From: Actinomortierella ambigua
Taxonomy: Eukaryota > Mortierellomycota > Mortierellomycetes > Mortierellales > Mortierellaceae
Length of the DNA stretch: 18,810 nt
Direction: 5' to 3'
Assembly: GCA_016098155.1 (NCBI GenBank)
Contig: JAAAJB010000655.1
Span: 1-18,810, forward strand
Both the position numbers and the translations under genes were made by a program. The notes under the pieces are model-generated. The model made no database searches. It was not told where the DNA came from and worked only from the letters and a program-made list of their open reading frames with translations. This document shows, in pieces, positions 7,524 to 17,299 of the stretch (the first letter of the stretch is position 1; each line of letters opens with the position of its first letter).

Positions 7524-9423
7524 TCACGGGTCGACTTCCATGCCTTCTACTACATCATTGCCCTGTGCGGAGATGGACACGCTCGCCGTTATGGCCGACC
7601 CGTCCACAGAAGGATCCACGTCCATTCCCGTATCGCCTTCCTCTCCTACAGTCGCTGCAGGGACAGTGCTACCAAGGGCCGCTCCGTCTGCGCTGTCCGA
7701 CGTATCCATCTTACTGTCCTGTGCCATGGTGGGCACTGTGCGACTCTCCTCGGGCGATCCTGTCGCTGCTGTTGGGGTAGTCGCGGGCATGGCCGTCTCG
7801 ACCCCGGTGAGATCATCTTGCATCATCGAGCTGTAATCACCATTTGCTGCAGACTCGCCCTGATCAACACCTTCCCTTGCGTCCAATGCACTCACACCCA
7901 CATACGCAGGGTTGGAGAATTCATCGATCGACGATGTGATGTTGAGGACCTAATACATCGTGACGAAAGAGTGAGTTTAGCTTCCTTACTTGTAGGGAGT
8001 GCTTTGCCCTTTCCTGTCGTCTCTTCATCATCGTCGCTTTTTTCCCTTCCCCTCTCTTCTTTCTCCTTCCTAAGGTACCTTTTCCACGGCGCGTAGATAC
8101 TTTGTGACCAAGGTGTGGTGAGCCGTCGGATCGAGCAACAGCTCACAGATGCGCTGGATGGTGAAGGGTGGCGACGAAAAAGCACTCAGCAGCCCGCAAA
8201 TGCGTTGGTGATAGGCGTTTGGCGTCTCGTACGCTGGCAAATCGCGCGATGCCAAACGAGGCTGAGATTCCACTATAACCGCTGGTGATGGTGATGGTGC
8301 TGTGGTTGTGGTTGTGATTGCAGGGTCATTATGCTGCTGTTGTTGATGCTGCTGTTGTTGATGCTGCTGTTGTTCCTGCATGGCGGCAACCGAGAAGGTA
8401 GACATGGTGCTCTCCTTTTCTTTGTCAGCTTCGCTATCCTTTTTACTCTCGGGCTTTGTATCCTCCTCTGTTGCTTCATGGTGCTCAGCTGCTGAGGACA
8501 GTGACGGTGGCAACGATGTGGATGCAGACTCCTGGCGCTCCTTGCTCTCCATATCAGTCTCTGCACCCTCTGGCCTGTCCAGAGTCTCCTGCTCAGGATG
8601 CTCTCCATCGTGCTGCTCCTTCTTCCTCTTTTTCCCGTCGTCGTCTTCGTGGTGGTGGTCGTCTTCATCTTCGTTGTCCCGTTCTTCTTCTTCTTCTTCC
8701 TCTTCTTCTTCGTCTTCCTCGCCGTCCTCCTCCTCTTCTTCTTCTTCTTCTTCTTCCTCGTCCTCATCATCCTTGGCGGCAGCGTATTGCTTGGCAGCCT
8801 CGTCTAGATCCTCCTGCATCTGCGTCAGGACATGATGTTTCTCAAGCTCGTTCTCGTCCTCTGCGCTGGCCGAGGAAGGATCCTCAAAGGAAAAGGTGGG
8901 AGAGGATAACGGTGAAGACGACGGGTCGTTAGGCTCGTAGTTGATGGTGGTGATGGTGGCTGGGACGCGTGCAGGGATCACCTCTGTCAGCACCTTGGAC
9001 TCGAGGATACTTGCTAGGCGCGCCTCTAGGATTGGTCGCAGCTCATCCCAGGGCAGACTTTGTTGTTTGTTTGTTTGTTTTGTTCAAGCAGAGAAAGAAG
9101 AGAGAATATTGGGGTATCTCCACGAGTCAGTCAGCCGATTCGCCATTGTTTCGTGATGTGTTGAGGATTGATTGATTATTGGGAGAGACGAAGTGGCGCG
9201 TTGGGAGTACCTGACTTGATTGGTGGCAGCAATGTGGCGAATGACCCGCAAGCAGTCTAATCATGGAAAGAGATGGAGGGAGAGAAAGAGGAAGGAGGGG
9301 GGAGGGTTGAGCATTCTTTTCTGTTTTTTTTTTATTATTATTGTTGCATGGTCAATATGAATGAGAGGAGGATTCAGACAGGGGGAATGGACCTTCTGCA
9401 GAAAGTGGGGTTGCCTCGGTCAT
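7524..9423 (-). CDS. PPP4R2: Protein phosphatase 4 regulatory subunit 2
   Basis: Four exons, 9423-9393, 9256-9211, 9057-8079 and 7949-7524, give 493 residues with every phase consistent. The start ATG has a perfect GCCACCATG context. PPP4R2 binds the PP4 catalytic subunit and takes part in DNA-damage and meiotic signalling. Family marks: a short N-terminal helix (C-L-R-V-I-R-H-I-A), L-P-W-D-E-L-R-P-I-L (27-36), and F-T-I-Q-R-I-C-E-L-L-L-D-P (about 327-339) followed by Y-L-R-A-V-E-K, which crosses the last intron into V-L-N-I-T-S-S. Unusually, about 220 residues of acidic, His-rich, KKRKK-containing and Gln-rich sequence (about 60-310) separate the two conserved halves. The C-terminal 140 residues are Ser/Asp/Thr-rich, as in the family. 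The weakest point is exon 1: its donor is GTCCAT, so the first 10 residues are less certain. Confidence 0.88.
8334..8380. repeat. Trinucleotide-type 15-bp tandem repeat in PPP4R2
   Basis: Three copies of a 15-nt unit (tgctgctgttgttga on the plus strand) encode Q-Q-Q-Q-H on the coding strand. The encoded Q/H tract lies in the disordered insert and is expected to vary in length. Confidence 0.85.
8683..8763. repeat. GAA/GAG codon tract coding poly-Glu
   Basis: Repetitive ttc/ctc on the plus strand (GAA/GAG on the coding strand) gives about 27 mostly Glu residues with a few Asp and Gly. It forms the centre of the acidic insert of PPP4R2. The other strand and frames give spurious Ser- or Phe-rich open frames. 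Confidence 0.9.
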
Positions 9424-9461
9424 GGTGGCAACGAACAGACGAGAGTGTGAGGTGGAGTAGG

Positions 9462-9485
9462 GGTGTGTGTGTGTGTGTGTGTGTG
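9462..9485. repeat. (GT)n microsatellite
   Basis: About 12 GT units just upstream of the PPP4R2 start codon; it may lie in its 5' UTR or core promoter. Confidence 0.9.
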
Positions 9486-9896
9486 CAAGAAAGATAAAAA
9501 GAGAGAGAGAGAAGAAAAGGGGGGACAGGGGGGAAAACGACCAATTGAATATTGTGGGCTGTGAAACGGCTGGTGGCACCTGCCCAATGTGGGGATGCAC
9601 AAGAGACACTTTGTGCACCACCGATCTGTGTGCAAAGAACAAGCCGCCAACAAAAGCAAAAAGCAAAAGCAAAGCGCAAAGGGTCATCACTCACTTGCAG
9701 CAATCCATCCACCTTTTCACAAGCAGTAGCCTCGGTAGGGCCCGTGGGATTCTGCTGCAGCAGTGTCCACAGCAGTAGCAGTAGTAGTACCTGAGCGTAC
9801 AGTACTTTCACACAGATCGTGAGAGGAGAAGAAAAATGCGGGGAAGTCCCTTTTTTTGACACTGCCGCCGTCTTCGGGCCTTCGGGCGTGCGTTCA

Positions 9897-9904
9897 TATA
9901 AATA
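9897..9904 (+). promoter_or_regulatory. TATA box of asparaginase gene
   Basis: TATAAATA lies 152 nt upstream of the ATG at 10056. The sequence between is CT-rich, as in many highly expressed fungal genes. A start of transcription near 9930 would give a leader of about 125 nt. Confidence 0.6.
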
Positions 9905-10055
9905 CGGGCATTCTTCTCCCTTTCACCTCGATGCATCCCATTCACTCAACCACTCTCTTGCTCATCGTCATTGCCTTCTTCTTCTCTTTCTTCGTCTCAT
10001 TCTTCTAGAAATCTCTTCATTCACTGCTTTCATTCCCGCAACCCCCCCCCCCTCC

Positions 10056-13000
10056 ATGGCCTCTGCATTGCAACCAGGCACGGCGACTGTCAACCTGCTC
10101 CCAACCTTGATGACCAATACCAACGACTACGATGTGCTCGATACCATAGGCTTTGAGAATGCTGCGGTCGACCACCAGCTATCGCAGCTCATGGATGATA
10201 TGCTAGAGTGTGGTGAGTGAACCATTACCATAGTGTGTGCATGCCTTGGACGCTCCACCCCCTTCCTCCCCCCCCCAAAACCAAATCTACTGACTGATCA
10301 GATCCGTTGGGGTCGGACACTTTGATGTTTTCTCCTCAGAGATCTCGCGTGTGCTGGTCATCTACACAGGAGGCACCATTGGCATGAAAAACACTCAGCA
10401 GCATGGTTACATCCCCGTCCCAAACTACCTTGCGGACACTCTCAGAAAGCAGACACGCTTTCACGACCTCGAGTCGCTCAACTCTGTATTTGGTCGTCTC
10501 TCGCGCACAAACTCGGCCACGGACCTGCAGTCGATGACCGAGAACATGACATCACCCTTCGAAAACCACCTGGATCCCGCCACCATGAATGGCTTTCTTA
10601 GCCACAAACTGATCCCTCCCACCCATGCCACCATGAACGGCACTTGTTCTGGCGTGATCTTGCCGCCCAACACCCCCGTCAACAAGATCTGTGTTCCTTG
10701 CTTTGAGCACCTGCCCAGATCCATTGGCAAGATCCCTTCCCTCATCACACCACCTTCGCTATACGGCAAGCGCATCCGATACTCGATCCTGGAATACGAT
10801 CCCCTACTCGACTCTTGCAACGTGACCTTGAATGAGTGGGCACGCATTGCGAGAGACATTGAGGCCAACTATGAACTCTACGACGCCTTTATCGTCCTGC
10901 ACGGCACTGACACCATGGCCTACACCGCGAGCGCACTTAGTTTCATGCTCGAAGATCTGGGGTAAGTGTGTGTGCCTCGTACCCTTTTTTAGTTTTGCGC
11001 ATATGTGTGTCATCCTCTATTCATCTTTTGTTGCTTGTTGTTGCGCATGGCCCAAAGGCGGAGATGGGCATCAAAAACAACAAAAGAGAATGCAGAGGTC
11101 CATGTGGGAACACAAGAGAGCCGGAGAAGTAGGGCTCTGCGCCAAACTTTGAGTTGGCGCACCAAACAAATGTGGGAGTCTCTTTTTTTTTTCTCAGGAA
11201 CACTCTCCCCAAGGTTAACCATATCTGGCACCAACCTTGTCTCAATCTTGTCATTTTTATAGCAAAACTGTTATTATCACCGGCTCGCAAGTCCCCATCA
11301 CCGAGGTCCGCAATGATGCGGTTGAGAACCTGTTGGGCGCCCTGACTATTGCTGGTCATTTTGTCATCCCCGAGGTCTGCCTCTACTTTAGCAACAAGCT
11401 CCTTCGTGGAAACCGCAGCTCAAAGATGGATGCCGTCGACTTTAATGCCTTTGAAAGCCCCAACATGCGACCCTTGGTGAACGTAGGGATCAACATCGGT
11501 ATGTGTGCGATCAGCTGCTTCAGGCCTGCGCGGTTGATTGGTTCCTCTTTTCGACACGACAAAGGGGTGAAAAGACTGAAGGAGAGGCAGAGAGCATAGA
11601 GACAGACAGACAGAGAGGGGACTGGAAGCTCACAGACCTGCCCCCCTCCCTCCTCCTTCCCCTATTTTTGTGCTGCCGCATCTGTTTAGATGTCAACTGG
11701 TCCGAGGTTCTCCGCCCTACCTCGCTGGCACGATGCCGAGCCCACACAGTCATGAACCCCAATGTTGGATCTTTGCGCCTCTTCCCTGGCATCACAGAGT
11801 CCACAATTCGAGCCTTCTTGGCACCCCCGATCCAGGGAGTTGTCCTTGAGACCTATGGTGCAGGAAATGCCCCTTCTGCGCGCCAAGACCTGATCGCCGC
11901 CTTGAAGGAGGCGTGTGACCGAGGCGTTGTCATTGTCAACTGTACTCAATGTAAGCATTTCCAGTGCCTGGCCGATCAAGTCTTTTTGTCTAAACATATT
12001 CATATCGCCGAAAAAAAAGATCGTTCCAAATCATCACACGCACTCACCTGTCTTTCCTCTCCTTAGGCAAGCGAGGGTTGGTGACCAATGTCTATCAGAC
12101 AGGAAAGGTCTTGTACGACGCCGGTGTGGTTCCAGGAAACGACATGACGCCCGAGTGTGCATTGACAAAGCTATCGTACTTGCTAGGCCACAACCTGTCC
12201 GTTGACAAGGTCCGCGAGATGATGACCAAGAGCCTTCGAGGAGAGCTGACCGCCATCCAGCCCCGTACCCGCTTTAGCTACATCAATCGCATGCAGTCCC
12301 TTACCCAACTATTGTTCCGTGCCGCCGACAAGGGCTTGCTGCTGGACTCGCATCCTGCTATGTCTGCTGCAAATCGGAAGAAGGCGTCGATTGACAAGGT
12401 GGCTGAGGTATCACCGACGGTATCACCAGCACGAGCGGGCTCTCCTCCCGCCCAGCACCCACCGGGGTCAGCCATTGAACCCTTACCGCAGGCGGCGCTG
12501 ATTAGTCGGAAGCTGGCCAAGTTCTCGCTTGGCAGCAATAATAGTAATAGCAGCAATAATACCAGCGACGCCTCTGGGGCCAGCAGCCAACGGACAAGCT
12601 TTGAGGATGAGACGACACCCTTCCGACCTGCGACTGCGCCCATCGCGGCTAGCTCCTCTATGAAGACGGCCGGTTCTGCAACCGCCACGGACCATGGAGG
12701 CGAAGCTCGACGGCTGGGATCGCTACCCCTTTCGCATGAGGACCAACGGTGCGTCGAGCGGGCCCTCTACCCATTGTTGGTTTGTGGCGCTGCCGGTAGC
12801 GGCGATCTAGAGGGCCTGCAGCGACTGTGGGATGTGGTGACGGATACGCGACCTCAGCATTCGCGAACGCGTCGTGCAGGGGGAGGCGTAAAGGAGATTG
12901 GCAACCACGGCCATCATCACCAACATCATTCGGCTATGGACGACAAGGACCGAGGGCTGCTAGGAGGCCAAGCAGTGACCACTGGAGACGGCGGGCTGTC

Positions 13001-13526
13001 GTTGAACCAAGGCGATTGGGAAGGGCGATCACCGTTGCATATTGCATGCAGTGCGGGCTACCTGGACGTTGTGCGGTTCCTGCTGAGTCATGGCGCGTCG
13101 ATCCATGTGCGTGATCGACAGAACCATACGCCTCTGTACGATGCCGCCACACGGAGCAGTGATCTAGAGGTCGTGAAGTTGTTGCGGGCCACGGGCGCTC
13201 ACCTGAACGATGCCGAGGTGGCCGATTGTGGATGGAAGCTGATGATTGCAGCGACAGAAGGAGACCAGTTGCGAGTGGCGCTGATTGCCGAGGCTGGGTT
13301 TGACCTGAACCGGCGGCTGTTTGACCAGAGGACGGTGTTGCATATCCTGGCAGCGGAGCATCGCCATGAGGTGCTGCAGTTCTTGCTCGAGACGTACCCA
13401 CGCCAGCTGGAACTGGGGCTCAAGGATCGGCTGGGACGGACCTGTGTCGATGAGGCTGGCGTGTGCGAGACTTGTTTGGCACTCTTTGAGGCATATATTC
13501 AGGACATGCCTCCTCTTCAGGAGTAG
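10056..13526 (+). CDS. ASPG: Type I asparaginase / 60-kDa lysophospholipase-like, ankyrin C-terminus
   Basis: Five exons, 10056-10212, 10340-10961, 11263-11498, 11690-11950 and 12067-13526, give 911 residues with all phases consistent. It should hydrolyse L-asparagine to aspartate and ammonia in the cytosol; the mammalian relative also has lysophospholipase and PAF-acetylhydrolase activity. Catalytic marks are Y-T-G-G-T-I-G-M with Thr65, H-G-T-D-T-M-A-Y with Thr242-Asp243, G-S-Q-V-P-I, and G-N-R-S-S-K-M-D with the probable catalytic Lys314; later come E-T-Y-G-A-G-N-A-P and P-E-C-A-L-T-K-L-S-Y. A Ser/Asn/Ala-rich linker (about 510-645) leads to ankyrin repeats (about 650-905), clearest in S-P-L-H-I-A-C-S-A-G-Y-L-D-V-V. 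The domain order matches animal ASPG. An extra loop of about 80 residues follows the first catalytic threonine. The frame stays open upstream of the ATG to 9819, but the TATA position supports 10056. Confidence 0.95.
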
Positions 13527-13705
13527 GTTATCTGAGTGAGAAATCGGTCGCCGGGTGCTTCAAACATTCTTGCCTCCTTTGGCCTGCTCGAGCTTCCTGG
13601 GTTAGCTTTTTCGAGCTCCAGTCCCTCTGTCTCCCCAACTCGTTCATATTCGAGTCGTTTCATAGCCTCTTCACCTTCATTTACTGCAGCACTACGGAGC
13701 ACCAA
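13517..13705 (-). pseudogene. Coiled-coil gene relic, copy A
   Basis: A minus-strand frame of 62 residues reads N-E-G-E-E-A-M-K-R-L-E-Y-E-R and L-E-L-E-K-A-N, a charged helical pattern. The same stretch with the same order appears at about 17145-17285, where it is interrupted by stops. It overlaps the last codons of the asparaginase gene on the other strand. It is more likely a remnant of a repeated gene or mobile element than a working gene. Confidence 0.45.
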
Positions 13706-14624
13706 AAAAAAAAAAAGAGGGACAGGATTTTTAGAGATCGGAAGTATGTGTTAAATCTTACCTATGCGCAGGCGCGGCAGGCTCTAGGGAATGTATAATA
13801 ATGGCCATTGTGTAAAACAAGCAACGAGCAAGCATAATTATGTATAAAAACAAGCAACATGCAAACATGAGATTTTTAGTAAACGATCATGCCGAAAATT
13901 TATCAGATAGTATTCGTTACGCAAATGGCTCACGGTGAATTCTGTTACATGGTTTTTATAGGAGGGTTTAGTCAAGCATGTTCAGTTTCTCCTCCATCAT
14001 ATTTGTGCATTTGTTTTGGCATACGAGGGGGGGGGCATATTTATCAGTGTGAGTGGTGTTGGTGAGGAGGGGAGGGGGCATGCAAGGCGACGGCGTTCAA
14101 AAGTCTTCGGTGTTCCTGGGATAATTCTTGGTATCGAGCATCTCGAGGCTGTTTCGCTACCAGGGTGAGAAAACGGCAGGAAGAGCCTACCGCGCGTTTG
14201 ACCCCGTGGCCATTGTGGCTCTTGTATGTGGCTCATGTGGCCATCGCGGCTCTCATATGGTGGCCTGTACGCGTGAAATTTTACGTATATAGTTGAATTT
14301 CCTCGCATGCCCTGTGGGACTGCTGTCAAGTAAAAAAAAAAGTGGCTCTCATATGGCTATGTGGCTCTGCGACCTATGTGGCTCTTGTGGCCCTTGTGGC
14401 CTCGGTCACGCATGTAGCATATATGGCTACTGTGAAACTGGTGGTTATTGTGGCCCATGTGGAACCATGGTATCGGCTCTCCCATTGTTGATGCGGTGTC
14501 TCGTCGTTCAGCGATTTCTTTATTGGCGCCGAAGACGGCGAAGAGATCCATTTATGATACTGGTTGGCAAAGTCTATCAGTTTCCATATAACAAGCTTTC
14601 TTTTAGGTCCCCATTCTCTCCTTG
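13706..14624. other. Intergenic: 3' flank of asparaginase gene, simple repeats
   Basis: A poly-A run (13703-13715), a short direct repeat (aaacaagcaac..gcaa.cat, about 13815-13868) and a G-run at 14025-14033. No canonical AATAAA was found close to the asparaginase stop. A minus-strand frame of 110 codons at 13997-14329 has no recognisable domain. The rest is described under the GTGGC minisatellite. Confidence 0.45.
14205..14465. repeat. Degenerate TGTGGC(T/C)C minisatellite
   Basis: The core 'atgtggct' or 'tgtggcc' recurs about 18 times in two clusters (14205-14265 and 14338-14465), separated by unique AT-rich DNA. The spacing drifts between 9 and 15 nt. On the minus strand it gives short A-T-R or G-H-K repeats, which explains the open frames there. 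Confidence 0.75.
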
Positions 14625-14629
14625 AACCC

Positions 14630-14770
14630 ACCATATTTAAACACCACCCCACCACCTTTCTACCCACCACCTTTCTACCCCACCACCTTTCTACAACGTA
14701 CTACTACAACGCACTACTGCCACGCACTACTGCAACGCACTACTACAACGCACCACTTTCTACGCACCCC
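14630..14770. repeat. Tandem CCACCACCTTTCTAC and ACAACGCACTACT units
   Basis: Three copies of a ccaccacctttctac unit (14645-14695) run into four to five copies of a 15-nt unit, acaacgcactactac or gcactactgc (14695-14750), and end in one more ccactttctac. Related ccaccacatttcta and cccatttctacccc units recur at 18197-18390. Confidence 0.85.
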
Positions 14771-14797
14771 ACACGAAGATAACAAGGTATGATCTTT

Positions 14798-14957
14798 CCA
14801 TTTGCCCACCCAAGCGCAAGTGAGATGAAGCCCTGTCTCCACCACCGCCACATGCCCCAACACCCCATGGTATCATACTGTCGAAGGATGGGTGCACCGC
14901 GCATGTCTCGCCTTTTTGTACACGCGCTTAAGACTACCACTCCTGATGTGCCGAGAC
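14798..14957. repeat. Dispersed repeat, copy A
   Basis: Shares 'gcccacccaagcgcaagtga', 'gatgaagcc.tgtc.ccacca', 'tactgtc.aaggat' and 'tcctgatgtgcc' in the same order and orientation with 18270-18470. It is preceded in both places by ccacc..tttctac tandem units. It lies just upstream of the gene starting at 15022, so it may contribute to its promoter. Confidence 0.8.
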
Positions 14958-15021
14958 AATTGTTTTATGCGAGAAGCCATGCTAACCAAGAAACTATATA
15001 TCTTGCATTAGTGTCGCCATT

Positions 15022-16807
15022 ATGAATCAAGCTTCGCTTATTGCCGAGCCATGGAGAACGCTCGTTCTCCAGGTTATAGGAAAGGTCAGTAGCTGTCAAC
15101 TACTCAGTTGACAACGCCGTGAAACAACCAAACAGTGTTCTAACCAATTTTACTCGCACTTTCACATAGGTTCGCGGTCAAGAACTCCCACTCTTGGATG
15201 CTGAGTGGCCAAGCAATATTGACGGATCCCATGCCAGGCTGCTCGAATTCATCATGACGATGGTCAACAGTGAAGTAGAGCAGCTGGCAAAACTGGACGA
15301 AAAGGATCTCCTGTAAGCATCGCCCAGTAGAAAGCATCGGTTGAGGATACCTAGCCTGTTTATCTTGACCATGTTCATTCATATCATTTTGTTTCTTGTT
15401 CTTGTTCCTTTTCCTGTTCCTGTTCTTGTTTTTTTTATGCTAGTGTTGCCATGTCAGGAATCATCAATCTCCGCATGAGGGGCTCGCACCAAATCTTTGG
15501 CCAAGCGATCGTCGACCGTGTTCGGTCGATATGCTTTGTACAAGACATGGCAACGCCATCTGCGCAGCTAGAGCAGATCCTTTTGCCACTGCGGGGTGCC
15601 TATGCAGTTGGCAATCTGGAGGGTTTGCTGAATGCTGTTGATCTTGCTATAGGTCAGGAGGCGCTCCTTAGGAGCACAGGACAGCCTTCCGATGGGCTCA
15701 GGCGACGCGTCTTGGATGCCATCCGTTACTTGTAAGCATCACCAAGATTTATACCAGTTTACTAAATGGACGAAAGATCTTACTTGCGTTTATTGACATT
15801 GGAGACTTTCTGTCCACCAATGCTAGGGTCATCATGAAGCCGACACAGGGGATGAGTGAAGGCGACACTTTGAAGATCTGGAGGTACTTCATTCAGGCGA
15901 TGTGCGGCCACAGGCTGGAACTTCGATGGTGAGTTGTTGCCCAATTGTCTGTTTGTCTAATTGTTTGGCTCCTCTTGAAGCCAAATTGCTATTGAGAGTC
16001 CTAATTTGATTTTTTTTTTATCTTTAAAAAAGCGGCGAGATTGCTTCCGAAGCTACTACATGGCAGCACGCTTTGATGCAACAGGAGCTCGGACTGGACT
16101 CGGATGAAGCAGATGAAGCATATTATGTGAGAGAGAATGACTTGCAATGCATGTGTGGAGAACTAGAACTCAATAACTCTGATATCAAGTCGGCCGCGAC
16201 TCGCCCAATCCAGGCGGATATCCGGTACCGGAAGAACCTGCGAGTCAATCAAGCGATGGCTCTGCATCTTCATCATAGTATCGGCATGCCACTTGAGGGA
16301 TTCAAGTTGCTAGCATTGGACCTGCATGGTAAATACGAGAATACCTTTCCCCCTCCCGTTCGCTCCTAATGATTTTCCTCCCGCGTACTAAGTAGAAGTT
16401 GTACCTTTTTCAACATTCTAGGTATGACGGCAACACTTTTCGCTTTGGCGTACGACGAAGACGTTTTTGTGTCAGACTTGGCGACCGATTATGTGCTTCA
16501 TCTGCCGGATGGAGAACACTCCTGGCGCTTGTTTTTGGAAGGCAGAACGCTGCAGGCTTTGAGTTACTATGCGGTAGGTCCACAACACTGTCTATGCGAT
16601 TTGAAATTTCAACAAAAGTTCCTGTTTTCTAACGAATGTCCTTTGAAACGAACGACATAGGACTTTCTGGTGGACTATGTGGAAAGGGTGGAGAGGCAAA
16701 GGCTTGATCATGAGGAAGCTTCTACGATTCAACATGATAGTTATAGCACACCACCCCTGCAGCAAACCCAGCTTTCCCTCTCCGAGTTCACTGTCTTCAC
16801 ACCTTAA
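15022..16807 (+). CDS. Unnamed-family protein, 396 aa, possible PD-(D/E)XK-like domain
   Basis: Seven exons, 15022-15084, 15170-15312, 15444-15731, 15827-15928, 16033-16328, 16422-16573 and 16661-16807, have consistent phases and branch sites such as CTAAC at 15140. I recognise no named family. The N-terminal 180 residues look helical (A-Q-L-E-Q-I-L-L-P-L). From about 175 come S-E-G-D-T-L-K-I-W, G-E-I-A-S-E-A (200-206), R-E-N-D-L (Asp235), S-D-I-K (Asp249, Lys251), R-K-N-L-R-V-N (265-271), A-L-D-L-H-G and F-L-E-G-R-T-L. Asp-x13-Asp-x-Lys between predicted strands resembles the PD-(D/E)XK nuclease core; this is inference. The tail is Ser/Thr/Gln-rich. The broken gene at 2097-5139 has the same motifs and two of the same introns. 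Repeats flank it on both sides. The start is the first ATG after a TATATA at 14995-15000, but a missing upstream exon is possible. Confidence 0.8.
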
Positions 16808-16910
16808 GGAGCATATGAAGAGACTCGTCGCCATCTCGATAGAGACGAGTAGGGGCCGTGCCTATGGAGATTGTTTGCTGGTGTGAACCTCGCTTGTCCT
16901 TTCTTTTGAA

Positions 16911-16916
16911 AATAAA
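16911..16916 (+). terminator. AATAAA polyadenylation signal
   Basis: Canonical signal about 104 nt after the stop of the gene ending at 16807, followed by a T-rich stretch. Confidence 0.7.
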
Positions 16917-17144
16917 CGCTTCTCTCGCACAAACATTTTGTGTTTCCTAGGCACATGTGTATTGATACTTAGCTATGCATGCACCCATGAGATATCTTCT
17001 CCTTTTCTGCACAAACGTCTTTGAATAGTCAACCTTGTTAGCCGCTTTTTCTGGGTTCAAACGGTGCCTTGAGCGACCCGTCGCGGCTACTGCCGTTTTT
17101 GCAGATCAAAAATCTTCAGCTAACCTTGAAGTAGGGTTGCCGTC
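16917..17144. other. Intergenic, nothing clear
   Basis: This is the 3' flank of the gene ending at 16807. The last 100 bp read on the minus strand as the continuation of the coiled-coil relic with several stops. No further feature seen. Confidence 0.5.
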
Positions 17145-17290
17145 TCTCCTGCCCCCTTGGCCCGCTCGAGTTTCAGTTTCTTCGCCTGAGTTAGCTTTTC
17201 GAGCTCCAGTCACTCTGCCTCCTCAGCTTGCTCACGCTCAAGTCATTTCGCTGACAGTTATATAGCCTCTTCTCCTTCATCTACTCACAC
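17145..17290 (-). pseudogene. Coiled-coil gene relic, copy B
   Basis: On the minus strand the charged helical pattern G-E-E-A, L-E-R-E-Q-A-E-E-A-E and L-E-L-E-K-L-T-Q-A-K-K-L-K-L-E-R-A-K is broken by at least two TGA codons and one TAA. It aligns with the relic at 13517-13705 over about 110 bp on the same strand. The L-E-L-E-K block is better preserved here than in copy A. Confidence 0.6.
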
Positions 17291-17299
17291 GCTAGAAAC

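Larger units (their letters stand above)
9424..10055. promoter_or_regulatory. Divergent promoter between PPP4R2 and asparaginase gene
   Basis: The 632-bp gap separates two genes transcribed away from each other. On the plus side TATAAATA at 9897-9904 is followed by a strongly CT-rich leader and a C-run directly before the asparaginase ATG. On the PPP4R2 side there is a (GT)n tract at 9462-9485 and a purine/pyrimidine-skewed stretch (9496-9535), but no clear TATA box. A minus-strand open stretch at 9694-9862 with a good GTGAGT donor did not fit the PPP4R2 frame; it could be a 5' UTR exon. Confidence 0.6.

Noticed and set aside
8380..8835. Forward Ser-rich open frames opposite PPP4R2
   Set aside because: They are the complement of the GAA/GAG tract. 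The minus-strand frame has conserved PPP4R2 motifs and consistent splice phases.
9352..9690. 112-codon minus-strand ORF
   Set aside because: It is mostly (CA)n-coded Thr/His and leader sequence; only its last part overlaps PPP4R2 exon 1.
9694..9790. Leu-rich minus-strand stretch as first coding exon of PPP4R2
   Set aside because: No ATG in the best frame, and its GTGAGT donor leaves the wrong phase for the exon at 9256.
9819..10055. N-terminal extension of the asparaginase
   Set aside because: The frame is open upstream, but the TATA box at 9897 lies inside it and the leader is CT-rich and poly-C; the ATG at 10056 fits better.
14293..14625. Open frames with G-H-K or Cys/Gly repeats
   Set aside because: They are products of the TGTGGC minisatellite.
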